Numbered from the stretch's first letter, positions 16,890 to 27,557 are shown. The stretch: 64,000 nucleotides of DNA from Psychromarinibacter halotolerans (GCF_029168315.1 NZ_JARGYD010000004.1:186001-250000), one strand, 5' to 3'. Notes: generated by a model from the letters alone, not told the origin. Program-made: numbers and translations.

Positions 16890-18113
16890 TCAGCCGCCGA
16901 AGTCGTCCAGCATGATGTCGTCACGGTCGACGCCAAGGTCCAGCAGCATGTTGATGACCGAGCTGTTCATGATGGGCGGGCCACACATGTAGTACTCGCA
17001 GTCTTCCGGTGCCGGGTGGTTCTTGAGGTATTCCTCGTACAGGACGTTGTGGATGAACCCGGTGTAGCCGGTCCAGTCGTCCTCGGGCAGAGCGTCGGAC
17101 AGGGCGACGTGCCATTCGAAGTTCGGGAACTCTGCCGCCAGCTCGTCGAAATCCTCGACGAAGAACATCTCGCGCTTGGACCGCGCGCCGTACCAGAAGG
17201 TGATCTTCCGGTCCTTGTTCTTCAGCCGCTTCAGCTGGTCGAAGATGTGCGACCGCATCGGCGCCATGCCGGCGCCGCCACCGATGAACACCATCTCCTT
17301 GTCGGTGTCGCGGGCGAAGAACTCGCCGAACGGACCCGAAATGGTGACCTTGTCGCCCGGCTTCAGGTTGAAGATGTACGACGACATCAGCCCGGGCGGG
17401 ATGCCGGTAGACCCCGGCGGGGGCGAGGCGACGCGGACGTTGAGCATGATGATGCCCTTCTCGTCCGGGTAGTTCGCCATCGAGTAGGCGCGTTCGACCG
17501 GCTCGTCGGCGGTCGATTCGTACTGCCACAGATTGAACTTGTCCCAATCCGGCCGGTATTCCTCGGCGATGTCGAATTCTTTGTAGGACAGTTTGTGCGC
17601 AGGCGCCTCGATCTGGATGTAGCCACCGGCGCGGAAGTTCACGTCCTCGCCCTCGGGCAGTTCCAGCACGAGGTTCTTGATGAAGGTCGCGACGTTGTCG
17701 TTAGAGCGCACGGTGCACTCCCACTTCTTCACGCCGAACACTTCCTCGGGCACCTCAATGTCCATGTCCTGCTTCACGGCCACCTGACACGACAGGCGGT
17801 CGCCGTGGGCGGCCTCGCGCTTGGTGATGTGCGATTCCTCGGTCGGCAGGATCGACCCGCCGCCGGAATGGATGCGCACCCGGCACTGGGCACAGGTGCC
17901 GCCGCCGCCGCAGGCAGAGGGGACGAACATCTTCTCGCCCGCCAGCGTCTGCAGCAGCTTGCCGCCGGACGGGACCGAGATGGTCTTCTCGCCGTTGATG
18001 GTGATGTTGACGTTGCCCGAGCTGACCAGCTTCGAGCGGGCCGCCAGAATGAACGTCACCAGAACCAGAACGATCAGGGTGAACAGCAGGACGCCAAGTC
18101 CGAAAGTCGTCAT
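16890..18113 (-). CDS. nqrF: Na+-translocating NADH:quinone reductase subunit F
   Basis: NADH-oxidising entry subunit of the Na+-pumping complex. It has an N-terminal membrane anchor (residues 5-25), a plant-type 2Fe-2S ferredoxin domain with Cys 68, 74, 77 and 109 (ACGGGGTCAQC), then a ferredoxin-reductase module with the FAD motif RAYSMANYP and the NADH-binding GGGAGMAPMRSH; the C-terminus shows the conserved CGPPIMN. At 407 residues it has the normal length. It is the last gene of nqrABCDEF and is followed by a terminator. Confidence 0.97.
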   Translation of the reverse strand: MTTFGLGVLLFTLIVLVLVTFILAARSKLVSSGNVNITINGEKTISVPSGGKLLQTLAGEKMFVPSACGGGGTCAQCRVRIHSGGGSILPTEESHITKREAAHGDRLSCQVAVKQDMDIEVPEEVFGVKKWECTVRSNDNVATFIKNLVLELPEGEDVNFRAGGYIQIEAPAHKLSYKEFDIAEEYRPDWDKFNLWQYESTADEPVERAYSMANYPDEKGIIMLNVRVASPPPGSTGIPPGLMSSYIFNLKPGDKVTISGPFGEFFARDTDKEMVFIGGGAGMAPMRSHIFDQLKRLKNKDRKITFWYGARSKREMFFVEDFDELAAEFPNFEWHVALSDALPEDDWTGYTGFIHNVLYEEYLKNHPAPEDCEYYMCGPPIMNSSVINMLLDLGVDRDDIMLDDFGG

Positions 18114-18125
18114 GGATCGTCCTCC

Positions 18126-18734
18126 TTACAGTTTGACGCCGCTGAAGGACATGAAGGCCATCGCCATCAGTCCAGCGGTGATGAAGGTGATGCCCAGACC
18201 CTGCAGGCCGTCGGGGATGTCCGAGTACTTCAGCTTTTCGCGCACGCCCGCCATCGCGGTGATCGCCAGCGCCCAGCCAAAGCCGGAGGACACGCCATAG
18301 GTCGCCGCCTCGGCGAAGTTGTAGCTGCGTTCGACCATGAACAGCGAGCCGCCGAGGATGGCGCAGTTCACGGTGATCAGCGGCAGGTACACACCCAGCG
18401 CGTTGTAAAGCGGCGGGAAGTACTTATCGAGCACCATCTCGAGGATCTGGACCAGCGCGGCGATGACCCCGATGTACGAGATCAGGCCAAGGAAGGTCAG
18501 ATCCACGTTCGCGAAGCCCGCCCAAGACAGGGCGCCCGGCGCCAGCAGGTAGTTGAGGATCAGGTTGTTGGCGGGCACGGTGATGGCCTGCACCACCATG
18601 ACCGAAACACCAAGACCAATGGCCGTCGCGACCTTCTTCGACACGGCAAGAAAGGTGCACATGCCAAGGAAGAACGACAGGGCGAGGTTCTCGACGAAGA
18701 TCGCCTTGACGGCGAGAGAGACAAGACCTTCCAT
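18126..18734 (-). CDS. nqrE: Na+-translocating NADH:quinone reductase subunit E
   Basis: Integral membrane subunit of 202 residues with six hydrophobic segments, homologous to NqrD/RnfA. Recognisable parts include LAVSKKVATAIGLGVSV, which carries the conserved half-channel charge pattern, FTVNCAILGGSLFM-like LITVNCAILGGSLFMVER, and the C-terminal AFMSFSGVKL. NqrD and NqrE together bind an iron centre between them and form part of the Na+ path. The start shares bases with the nqrD stop (overlap at 18734). Confidence 0.96.
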   Translation of the reverse strand: MEGLVSLAVKAIFVENLALSFFLGMCTFLAVSKKVATAIGLGVSVMVVQAITVPANNLILNYLLAPGALSWAGFANVDLTFLGLISYIGVIAALVQILEMVLDKYFPPLYNALGVYLPLITVNCAILGGSLFMVERSYNFAEAATYGVSSGFGWALAITAMAGVREKLKYSDIPDGLQGLGITFITAGLMAMAFMSFSGVKL

Positions 18735-19387
18735 CAGTGTGCCTCCACCGTCTGGATCTTGTATTCACGCTCTTCGACCTGCCCGGGCTTCCATGTGCGG
18801 ACGGCCCAGATCAGCAGCCCGATCACGAAGAAGGCCGACGGCGGCAGAAGCAGCATTCCGTTCGGGACGTACCAGCCGCCGTTGTTGACGGTCGGCATGA
18901 TGGTGATGCCGAACAGCGAGCCCGAACCGAACAGTTCGCGGAACACCGACACGACCATCAGAAGCAGGCCATAGCCCAGACCGTTGCCGACGCCGTCGAT
19001 GAAGCTGGCCACCGGCGGGTTCTTCATCGCGAAAGCCTCGGCGCGGCCCATGACGATGCAGTTGGTGATGATCAGGCCGACGAAGACCGACAGCGTCTTG
19101 GAAATCTCGTAGGCGTAGGCCTTCAGCACCTGGTCCACCAGGATCACCAAAGACGCGATCACGACCATCTGCACGATGATCCGGATCGAGTTGGGGATCT
19201 GGTTGCGCAGCATCGAGATGAACATCGAACTGAAGCCGGTCACCAGCGTCACCGCGATGGACATCACCAGCGCCACCTGCATCGACGAGGTCACGGCCAG
19301 CGCCGAGCAGATGCCCAGCACCTGCAGGGTGATCGGGTTGTTGTCGATCAGCGGATCGACGAGTTGCGAACGATAGGTCTGTGCCAT
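18734..19387 (-). CDS. nqrD: Na+-translocating NADH:quinone reductase subunit D
   Basis: Integral membrane subunit of 217 residues paired with NqrE in the complex. Diagnostic stretches are LIDNNPITLQVLGICSALAVTS near the N-terminus, FVGLIITNCIVMGRAEAFA, with the Cys used for the membrane iron centre, and GNGLGYGLLLMVVSVFRELFGSGSLFG. It is tightly joined to nqrC (overlap at 19387) and nqrE, consistent with translation as one operon. Confidence 0.96.
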   Translation of the reverse strand: MAQTYRSQLVDPLIDNNPITLQVLGICSALAVTSSMQVALVMSIAVTLVTGFSSMFISMLRNQIPNSIRIIVQMVVIASLVILVDQVLKAYAYEISKTLSVFVGLIITNCIVMGRAEAFAMKNPPVASFIDGVGNGLGYGLLLMVVSVFRELFGSGSLFGITIMPTVNNGGWYVPNGMLLLPPSAFFVIGLLIWAVRTWKPGQVEEREYKIQTVEAH

Positions 19388-20191
19388 CAGTCGATGTCTC
19401 CTGCCTGAAGGCGGTCGAGGAAGGTGCCGTAACCGGCCTCGCTCATCCAGAAACGTACCAGGTTATCCACCCCGCGCGAGGTCAGGGTCGCCCCCGCCAG
19501 CGCGTCAACGTAATACTCTCGCCCTTGCGGGGGCGGCGCCTTGGCGACGGTGATCGCCAGCGTGCCGTCCTCGGTGAACAGCTTCTTGCCGTTCCACAGG
19601 GCTTTCCAGCGCGGGTTGTCGATTTCCGCGCCAAGGCCCGGAGTCTCGCCGTGCTGATAGAACTGCAGGCCGAAGATGTCGTTGCCGTTCGCTTCAAGCG
19701 CGATGAAGCCGAACAGCGTGGACCACAGGCCATAGCCTTCGATGGGCAGCACGACCTTGTCGATCTCGCCCGCGTCGTCGCGCAGGATATAGATCATGCG
19801 GAAGGCGTCCATCTGGCCGCCAAGCCCCGCAGGGTCCTCGTCCAGAGCACGCACGATCGCCGGGTCGCCGCTGGCGGCAAGCTGGTCGAAGGTGTCGATC
19901 TCGAACTGGTCGGTGTATTCGCCGGTGTCCAGCTCCAGCACGTGCGGTTCGAACGCGGCGAAGGCTTCGTTCACCGGCACGTCCGGGTCGTAGACCCCGG
20001 CGACCTGCAGCACGTTCACCCGCTTGTCGTTCAACTGGTTGGCTTCCTGCACCGGGCGCAGGGCCACGGCGGCGGCGGACACGACCATCGATGCCACAAG
20101 GCACAGGCCGACGGCCACGACCACGGTCTTCGCGACAGAGTCGGGCGGAAGATCCAGAAAACGGCGGATCGGGCCTTTCTGCTCCTGAGCG

Positions 20192-20199
<8 letters not shown>
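19387..20199 (-). CDS. nqrC: Na+-translocating NADH:quinone reductase subunit C
   Basis: Membrane-anchored flavoprotein subunit of 270 residues. After one transmembrane helix (about residues 24-46) the periplasmic domain carries the covalent FMN attachment site, DALAGATLTSRGVDN, a variant of the SGATxT motif in which Thr receives FMN. The attachment needs ApbE, which is encoded nearby at 22903. Other family features are IEGYGLWSTLFGFIALE and HGETPGLGAEI. Its ATG lies inside the end of nqrB, giving an eight-base overlap. Confidence 0.96.
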
Positions 20200-21391
<1,192 letters not shown>

Positions 21392-21396
21392 CGGCC

Positions 21397-22740
21397 TTAC
21401 CCCTCCTTCTCGATCTTGGTGAGGCTGTCGCGCAGGGCGATGCCGTATTCGTATTTGGCGGGGCAGGCGAAGCCGCACAGGGCCACGTCTTCCTCATCCA
21501 GCTCAAGCGCGCCAAGCGCCTGCGCGGAATCGGTGTCCATCACCAGCAGCGACCGAAGAAGCTGCGTGGGAAGGAAATCCTGTGGCATGAGCCGTTCGAA
21601 GGTCCCGATCGGCACCATCGCGCGGCGGCCGCCGTTCAGGTTGGACGTCAGCGCGTACAGCTTGTTGCTAAGGGCCGAGCCCAGAACCGGCTGAACCGCG
21701 TATTTCGACGGCATCGGGCGGATCCAGCCCATCGGGATCTGCTTGTGATCCTCTTCGATCAGCGTGACCTGCCGGGCGTAGCGCCCGAGATAGGCGGCGA
21801 CGCCCTCTGCGCCCCGCCCACTGAGGATCGAGCCCGAGATCATCCGCACCGGGGTGTCGGTCGCAAGATCCTCGGCGCACAGGTCGGTCAGCGACGCGCC
21901 GGCCACGGTCCGCACCAGGCGTGGGCGCTGGCACAGCGGGCCGGTCAGCGCGACGATGCGGCTGGTGTCCAGCCGTCCCGTGCGCAGCAGACGCCCGATG
22001 GCGATGATGTCGTGATAGCCGACGGTCCAAACCGTTTTCGTGGCCGACGGCGGTTCGAGAAAGTGCATGTGCGTTCCGGCCAGACCGGCGGGATGCGGGC
22101 CAGAGAACCCGGCGGCGACGACGCCCTCGACGTCCGATCCCGACACCTCGGCGCCGATCTCGTGGCACAGGTAGGTCGTGCCGTCGGTCAGGCGGGCAAC
22201 GGCCGCGAGGCCGGCCGAGAACGCTTCGGGATCGTCGTCGATGATCACGGCGGCGTCGGCGGACAGCGGTTCGCTGTCCATCGCGGTCACGTAGATCGCG
22301 GCGGGGACGGTGCCCGGAACGGGAAGCTTGGAATAGGGACGGGTCCGGAACGAGGTCCACAGGCCCGATGCGCACAGCCGCGCCGTGAGGCCTTCGCGCG
22401 AGGTCGCGTCGCCGGTGTCGCTGAAATCGACCGGCTCGGCAGCAGAGTCGTCGACCTCGATCTCGACACTGACCAGCGCCCGGCGCGCGCCACGGTTGAT
22501 CGCCTTGACCCGGCCCGAGGCGGGCGAGGTGACCAGCACCTCGGGGGTGTCCTTGTGCGCGAGGATCGGCGCGCCGGCGGCGATGACGTCGCCTTCCTGC
22601 ACCGACAACCGCGGCTTCAGCCCGATGTAGTCCGCTCCCAGGATCGCGACGGTCCTTATACTGGCGCCGTCTTCGATAAAGTCGCCCGGCGCGCCCAGCA
22701 CCGGCACATCCAGACCTTTTCTCAACCTGTGTTGCTGCAC
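21397..22740 (-). CDS. nqrA: Na+-translocating NADH:quinone reductase subunit A
   Basis: Peripheral cytoplasmic subunit of 447 residues implicated in ubiquinone binding. Diagnostic stretches include GLKPRLSVQEGDVIAAGAPIL, SPASGRVKAINRGARRAL, AYKLPVPG-like YSKLPVPGTVPAAIYVTAMD and the C-terminal PLQFL-type FERLMPQDFLPTQLLRSLL followed by CGFACPAKYEYG. It is the first gene of the nqr operon; the 162-base gap to the divergent apbE gene must hold its promoter. Confidence 0.96.
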   Translation of the reverse strand: MQQHRLRKGLDVPVLGAPGDFIEDGASIRTVAILGADYIGLKPRLSVQEGDVIAAGAPILAHKDTPEVLVTSPASGRVKAINRGARRALVSVEIEVDDSAAEPVDFSDTGDATSREGLTARLCASGLWTSFRTRPYSKLPVPGTVPAAIYVTAMDSEPLSADAAVIIDDDPEAFSAGLAAVARLTDGTTYLCHEIGAEVSGSDVEGVVAAGFSGPHPAGLAGTHMHFLEPPSATKTVWTVGYHDIIAIGRLLRTGRLDTSRIVALTGPLCQRPRLVRTVAGASLTDLCAEDLATDTPVRMISGSILSGRGAEGVAAYLGRYARQVTLIEEDHKQIPMGWIRPMPSKYAVQPVLGSALSNKLYALTSNLNGGRRAMVPIGTFERLMPQDFLPTQLLRSLLVMDTDSAQALGALELDEEDVALCGFACPAKYEYGIALRDSLTKIEKEG

Positions 22741-22902
22741 GTCTTTTGTCCTGTCGATTTTCCGGCTGCCTTATGCGACACAAGACCGGAGTTTGGAAGG
22801 CGCTTGGACGCACTTCTTGAAATCCATGTTGATCCTCGCGCCGTTCTGCCGCAGAAGCGGGCGGAACCCTATAGAACATACGCACCGTAGCGGAGTAGGC
22901 CC

Positions 22903-23934
22903 GTGTCGAACCAGTTTAACCTTTCCCGCCGCAGCTTCATCGTGATGCCGCTTGCACTGGCTGCCTGCCGGAAGGGCTGGAACGTGCTCGAACTCAGCGG
23001 CCTGACGATGGGAACGGGGTATAACATCGTCGCGATCGATCATAGCCGTGACGTGCAGCACGATGCGCTTCAGGCGGCGGTCGACGGCGCGCTGGCGCAG
23101 GTCAACGCGCAGATGTCGAACTGGGACGACGGGTCCGAGATTTCGCGGTTCAACGCCGCCCGGGCTGGCGACAGCATCGCCGTCTCGCCCGAATTGGCAC
23201 AGGTCATGCAGGCCGCGGCCGAGGTGCACGACGCAAGCGAGGGTGGCTTCGACGTCACCGTCGGCGCGCTGATCGACCTGTGGGGTTTCGGCGCAGGCCG
23301 GACCCGGTCCGATATGCCGACCGAGGCCGAGATCGCGCAGGCGATGGCCTGCTGCGGCCAGTCGCAGTCGGTCGTGCTGGGCGGCGGTGCACTGACCAAG
23401 CTGAACTCGGACGCCGGGATCTACCTGTCGTCGATCGGCAAGGGCTTTGGCGTGGATCACGTCGCCCGCGTGCTGAACGACTTCGGCATCACCGACTACA
23501 TGGTGGAAATCGGCGGCGACCTGTACACCGCTGGCAACAATCCCGACGGTCGTCCGTGGCAGATCGGGATCGAAACGCCGCAGGTCCACGACCGTGGCGT
23601 GATGCAGGTTGTGGGCGTGTCCGGCATGGGCATGGCGACCTCGGGCGACTATCGCAACTATTTCGACGTCGACGGCACGCGCTATTCGCACATCATCGAC
23701 GCGACCACGGGCCGCCCGGTGACGCACGACACCGCATCCGTCACCGTGATGACCGACAACGCGATGCTGGCCGATGCGTGGGCGACCGCGCTGCTGGTGC
23801 TTGGTCGCGAACGCGGGCTGAAGATCGCAAATGATCGTGACATGGCCGTGCTGTTCATTGACCGCGACGGGGCAGGCGGCAAGTCTGGGTTCAAGACCAC
23901 GGCGTCGGACCGGTTCGCGCAACTGACCGCCTGA
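22903..23934 (+). CDS. apbE: FAD:protein FMN transferase (ApbE), predicted lipoprotein
   Basis: Flavin transferase that attaches FMN from FAD to Thr residues of NqrB and NqrC. The 343-residue protein starts with a twin-arginine-like segment and lipobox (NLSRRSFIVMPLALAAC), so it is probably anchored on the periplasmic side, where its targets are. Family motifs include LTMGTGYN, MSNWDDGSEISRFN, LSSIGKGFGVDHVA, GGDLYTAG, SGDYRNYF-DVDG-YSHIIDATTGRPV and TDNAMLADAWATALLVLG. The start is GTG 22903 with GGAG seven bases upstream. Its position opposite nqrA and before nqrM strongly supports the role in Nqr maturation. Confidence 0.95.
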   Translation: MSNQFNLSRRSFIVMPLALAACRKGWNVLELSGLTMGTGYNIVAIDHSRDVQHDALQAAVDGALAQVNAQMSNWDDGSEISRFNAARAGDSIAVSPELAQVMQAAAEVHDASEGGFDVTVGALIDLWGFGAGRTRSDMPTEAEIAQAMACCGQSQSVVLGGGALTKLNSDAGIYLSSIGKGFGVDHVARVLNDFGITDYMVEIGGDLYTAGNNPDGRPWQIGIETPQVHDRGVMQVVGVSGMGMATSGDYRNYFDVDGTRYSHIIDATTGRPVTHDTASVTVMTDNAMLADAWATALLVLGRERGLKIANDRDMAVLFIDRDGAGGKSGFKTTASDRFAQLTA

Positions 23935-23966
23935 GCCGGACCTGACACAAGACACGGGGTATCCCG

Positions 23967-24206
23967 ATGGCGACTTTCCTTTTTGCATTCGGACTGCTGT
24001 TGATCGTGATGCTGGGCATGGCGCTGGGCGTCATCCTGAACGGGCGCACCATCAAGGGCAGCTGCGGCGGGCTGAACGCCGTCGCAGGCGCGGACAAGTG
24101 CCTTGTCTGCAAGAAGGATATCGACCCCGACAGCCCGCTGCGTGAACGGCTAGAATGCCCGCGTGCCCGCAAGATGCTGGAGCGGGTAGAGCAGGGGGCG
24201 GGCTAA
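23967..24206 (+). CDS. nqrM: Na+-NQR maturation factor NqrM
   Basis: Small protein of 79 residues with one N-terminal membrane helix and a Cys-rich tail (Cys in IKGSCGGLNAV, CLVCKK and LECPRA). NqrM (DUF539) is known to be required to assemble the iron centre between NqrD and NqrE. It follows apbE by 32 bases and is probably co-transcribed, so the window holds the full Nqr structural and maturation set. Confidence 0.93.
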   Translation: MATFLFAFGLLLIVMLGMALGVILNGRTIKGSCGGLNAVAGADKCLVCKKDIDPDSPLRERLECPRARKMLERVEQGAG

Positions 24207-24209
24207 CCC

Positions 24210-24392
24210 CTAGCCGCCCGTCACGGGCAGGAAGCCCAAGGTCAAAAGCGACACAGCCGCGATCAGCCCGAACAGCCACAACTGGCTGCGCGGGCCTTCG
24301 GCTTTCCACACGCTGCGATAGCGATATCCGGCAAGGCAGGCGATCACGAACAGCACGGTTGCGACCGCCGGTGTAAGCGAAAGATCGGTCAA
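24210..24392 (-). CDS. Small hypothetical membrane protein
   Basis: A 60-residue frame with two hydrophobic helices (VATVLFVIACLAGY and LWLFGLIAAVSLLTLGFL) separated by a basic turn (RYRSVWKAEGPRSQ). The start would be TTG at 24392 with an AGGG a few bases upstream. It is convergent with nqrM, four bases apart. No family recognised; the compact two-helix shape and positive-inside loop suggest it is real, but function is unknown. Confidence 0.6.
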   Translation of the reverse strand: MTDLSLTPAVATVLFVIACLAGYRYRSVWKAEGPRSQLWLFGLIAAVSLLTLGFLPVTGG

Positions 24393-24470
24393 GGTCGGCC
24401 CTTTTCGTCGTGAACCATTTACGAACCCGCGTTTTGCAATACCCTGTACCTACCCAAGGGAGAGAACGCC

Positions 24471-24992
24471 ATGCCTGCCTCGTACACGCCGAAGACCCGA
24501 GACCTGGACAGCCAGGACCGCACCAGCAGCCAGTCGATAGAAACGAACTTGTCCGCCGCGCAGGCGACGGTGGCGCATGTGCTGGAGGCCAAGGGAGAGG
24601 GCCTGTTGTGGGTCGCCCCCGAAGACACGGTCGCCACCGCGGTTGGCAAGCTGCGCGATCACCGTATCGGCGCGCTGCCGGTCAAAAGCCCGCAGGGGGA
24701 ACTGGTCGGCATCCTGTCCGAGCGCGACATCGTCCGCCGGCTGGCGGATGCGCCCGACAGCACCATGTCGATGCCGGTCGCCGATCTGATGTCGACCGAT
24801 GTGCAGACGGCCAGCCCCGAGGACACGCTTGTGCAGGTGCTGCGCAAGATGACCGACGGTCGGTTCCGCCACCTGCCCGTGGTCGAGGCGGGGCAGATGA
24901 TCGCGATGCTGTCGATCGGGGATGTGGTGAACTATCGCCTGACGACCCTGGAATACGAAGCGTTGCAGCTAAAGCAGCTGATCGTCGGCTAG
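24471..24992 (+). CDS. CBS-domain pair protein
   Basis: Soluble protein of 173 residues formed of two tandem CBS motifs (a Bateman module): the first around TVATAVGKLRDHRIGALPVKSPQGELVGILSERDIVRRLA, the second around DTLVQVLRKMTDGRFRHLPVVEAGQMIAMLSIGDVVNYR. Such stand-alone modules bind adenine nucleotides and modulate partner proteins. The start follows GGGAGAG at a good distance. Its 3' end overlaps the stop of the convergent LacI regulator gene by four bases. The partner is unknown. Confidence 0.88.
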   Translation: MPASYTPKTRDLDSQDRTSSQSIETNLSAAQATVAHVLEAKGEGLLWVAPEDTVATAVGKLRDHRIGALPVKSPQGELVGILSERDIVRRLADAPDSTMSMPVADLMSTDVQTASPEDTLVQVLRKMTDGRFRHLPVVEAGQMIAMLSIGDVVNYRLTTLEYEALQLKQLIVG

Positions 24993-26047
24993 TCCCGCGC
25001 GACGCTATGGTCCGGGTCCTCGTGGCCAAGGTTCTCGCGGATCAGGATTTCGATACGGATTTCCTCTTGTGACGCGATGGGCTCGCGCCCGTCGCAGCGC
25101 GCCCGCAGGACCCGGATGGCGCTGCGCACCAGATGGCCCGGGTTCTGCGCGATCACCGCGTCCAGTTCGCCGCTGCGAAGACCGGCGATGTTGAACGCGG
25201 TCCGCTCGTGCGCGATCACCTGCGTCCGGCGCAAATCGGTTACGGCGGACACCGCTTCTAGCGCGACGCGCGTCTCCGAGCTTAGGACGTAAACACCTGC
25301 GATGTCGCGGAAATTCTCGAACAGGTTGGCAACGATCCGGCGTGTGCGGGCGGGGTCTCCGTGCGTTTCCAAGGATGGAAGCGCGGACAGGTCGGGGTAG
25401 TCCGTCGTCAGGATCCGGTCGAAGCCCTGCCGCCGCTCGACATTGTCGCGCGCGTTCATCGTGTCGGCGATCACCAGCACGCGGCCGGGGCGGCCGCCGC
25501 AGAACTTGCCCATCAGGCGCCCGGCGGTGGCCCCGGCGGCGTTGTTGTCGACGCCGACGAAGTCGACCTCGGGTCCGCCAAGCTGGCCCGCCACGAACTG
25601 CACCACCTTCACACCCCGTTCGTACAGGCGGTGCGTCGCGTCCCGGACCTGCGGTGCCTCGGGGGCCATGATCGCGATCCCGTCCACCTCGTCCGGACCC
25701 AGCCGGGCCAGTTCAGCCGCGATCTGGTGCGGGTCGTCGCTAAGCACCCGGCGGAACCGGACCTCGGTGTGCTCGGCGGCGAAGGCAATGCGTGCTTCTT
25801 CGATGCGGGACGCGAGAGTTTCGAGGAACTGATCGCCCGCCGTCGGAAGTAGGAATTCGAACCTGTAGCGGCGGCTTCGGGCAAGGTTCGCGGCAGAGAT
25901 GTTGCGCTCGAATCCGATCTCTTCGATTGCCGCCGTCACCGCGTCGACGGTTTCCTTCCGCACGCCCGGGCGGCGGTTCAAGACCCGGTCGACCGTGGCA
26001 AGGCTGACGCCTGCGGCTTTGGCCAAGTCTTTGGTAGTAGGGCGCAT
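24989..26047 (-). CDS. LacI-family transcriptional repressor of the adjacent sugar ABC operon
   Basis: Repressor of 352 residues: LacI helix-turn-helix and hinge at residues 1-60 (TTKDLAKAAGVSLATVDRVLNRRPGVRKETVDAV then the ANLARS hinge helix) and a periplasmic-binding-protein-like ligand domain (FVGVDNNAAGATAGRLMGKF, RRQGFDRIL). It is divergent from the importer operon, and two palindromes with a central CG, as LacI proteins prefer, lie between the genes (26125-26170). The effector is likely the imported sugar or a phosphorylated derivative. Confidence 0.9.
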   Translation of the reverse strand: MRPTTKDLAKAAGVSLATVDRVLNRRPGVRKETVDAVTAAIEEIGFERNISAANLARSRRYRFEFLLPTAGDQFLETLASRIEEARIAFAAEHTEVRFRRVLSDDPHQIAAELARLGPDEVDGIAIMAPEAPQVRDATHRLYERGVKVVQFVAGQLGGPEVDFVGVDNNAAGATAGRLMGKFCGGRPGRVLVIADTMNARDNVERRQGFDRILTTDYPDLSALPSLETHGDPARTRRIVANLFENFRDIAGVYVLSSETRVALEAVSAVTDLRRTQVIAHERTAFNIAGLRSGELDAVIAQNPGHLVRSAIRVLRARCDGREPIASQEEIRIEILIRENLGHEDPDHSVARD

Positions 26048-26124
26048 TTTCTCTCCATGCTGGGCGTGAAGCCAGCGGTCTCTTCCGTCTTAATCCGAAT
26101 TTTCCGGCCAGAATGCAAATCCTT

Positions 26125-26170
26125 TGAGGCACGTACCTCAGAAAATAATTGCTCTGAGGCACGTACCTCA
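26125..26170. promoter_or_regulatory. Two identical operator palindromes for the LacI regulator
   Basis: The 16-mer TGAGGCACGTACCTCA occurs twice, at 26125-26140 and 26155-26170, exactly 30 bases apart (about three helical turns). Each is a near-perfect palindrome with central CG. They lie between the divergent lacI-type gene and the importer operon, 68 bases before its first ATG. This is a strong operator candidate for cooperative repressor binding. Confidence 0.85.
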
Positions 26171-26237
26171 GTTAGCTTTGTTTCACCAAGCGAGTCGCTG
26201 CAGGGAGGCAGCGACCGAACATGGGGAGGAGATTCAG

Positions 26238-27557
26238 ATGAAGACGCGAATTGCATTGATGTCCGCGGCGGCCGGGGCGCTTTTCGCCGGGGCCCATGCG
26301 GCCAGCGCCGACGACCTGACGCTGTGCTGGGCGGCATGGGACCCGGCCAACGCCCTTATTGAACTGTCCAAGGATTTCGAGGCCCAGTCCGGCCACACCA
26401 TGTCGTTCGAATTCGTGCCCTGGCCCAACTTCGCGGACCGGATGCTGAACGAACTGAACTCGGGCGGCCAGCTGTGCGACCTGATGATCGGCGACAGCCA
26501 GTGGATCGGCGGATCTGCCGAAAGCGGCCATTACATCAAGCTGAACGATTTCTTCGAAGCCGAAGGGATCACGATGGACGATTTCATCCCCGCCACGGTG
26601 ACGGGCTATTCCGAATGGCCCAAGGGCACCCCGAACTACTGGGCGCTGCCGGCCTTCGGCGACGTGGTCGGCTGGACCTATCGCAAGGACTGGTTCGAGA
26701 TGCCCGAGCTTCAGGCCGAGTTCAGCGAGACATACGGCCGCGATCTTGGCGTGCCGGAAACGCTGGCCGAACTGAAAGACATCGCGGAATTCTTCCAGGG
26801 CCGCGAGATCGACGGCAAGACCGTTTATGGCGCCGCGATCTATACCGAGCGCGGCTCGGAAGGCATCACGATGGGTGTCACCAACGCGCTGTACAATTAC
26901 GGCCTGACCTATGGCACATCCGACGAACCCTACAAGCTGGACGGCGTGGTGAACGCGCCCGAGGTGGCCGAGGGGCTGGAGTTCTACAAGGAGCTTTACG
27001 ATTGCTGCACCCCGCCGGGGTCGTCGGACTGGTACATGTCCGAGAACATCGATGCCTACAAATCCGGGCAGGTCGCGTTGCAGATGAACTTCGCCTTCAT
27101 CTGGCCGGGGGTCGAGGCCGACCCGAACGTCGGTGGCGGCAAGTCGGGCTATTTTCCGAACCCCGCAGGCCCGGGCGGTCACTTCGCGCAGCTGGGCGGG
27201 CAGGGGATCTCTGTCGTGTCCTACTCCGACAGCCAGGACGCGGCGCTGGAATACATCAAGTGGTTCGCGCAGCCCGAGATTCAGGCCAAGTGGTGGGAGC
27301 TGGGCGGCTATTCCGCGCTGAAGGCCGTGGTCGAAGACCCTGACTTCGCCACCAGCCAACCCTATGCGCAGACCTTCCTCGACTCGATGGCCATCGTGAA
27401 AGACTTCTGGGCCGAGCCGTCCTATGCCTCCCTGCTTCTGTCGATGCAGGACCGGGTGCATGACTTCGTCATCGCCGGCAACGGCACCGCGCAAGAGGCG
27501 CTGGACGGGCTGGTCGAGGACTGGACCGAGGTCTTCGAGGACGACGGCAAGCTTTGA
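26238..27557 (+). CDS. Carbohydrate ABC transporter substrate-binding protein, family 1
   Basis: Periplasmic receptor of 439 residues with a Sec signal (KTRIALMSAAAGALFAGAHAASA). Family 1 features include FEAQSGHTMSFEFVPWPNFADRMLNEL, LCDLMIGDSQWIGGSAESGHYIKLND and ALPAFGDVVGWTYRKDWFE. The start at 26238 is fixed by GGGGAGGAG upstream; the frame is open to 26124 but that part covers the operators. It is first in the operon that runs to the DhaK-DhaL gene at 34126. Ligand is unknown; the downstream kinase hints at a short-chain polyol or ketose. Confidence 0.93.
   Translation: MKTRIALMSAAAGALFAGAHAASADDLTLCWAAWDPANALIELSKDFEAQSGHTMSFEFVPWPNFADRMLNELNSGGQLCDLMIGDSQWIGGSAESGHYIKLNDFFEAEGITMDDFIPATVTGYSEWPKGTPNYWALPAFGDVVGWTYRKDWFEMPELQAEFSETYGRDLGVPETLAELKDIAEFFQGREIDGKTVYGAAIYTERGSEGITMGVTNALYNYGLTYGTSDEPYKLDGVVNAPEVAEGLEFYKELYDCCTPPGSSDWYMSENIDAYKSGQVALQMNFAFIWPGVEADPNVGGGKSGYFPNPAGPGGHFAQLGGQGISVVSYSDSQDAALEYIKWFAQPEIQAKWWELGGYSALKAVVEDPDFATSQPYAQTFLDSMAIVKDFWAEPSYASLLLSMQDRVHDFVIAGNGTAQEALDGLVEDWTEVFEDDGKL

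Noticed and set aside
16713..18974. 753-codon plus-strand ORF across the nqr operon
   Set aside because: Antisense to nqrF, nqrE and part of nqrD; low-complexity composition and no motif.
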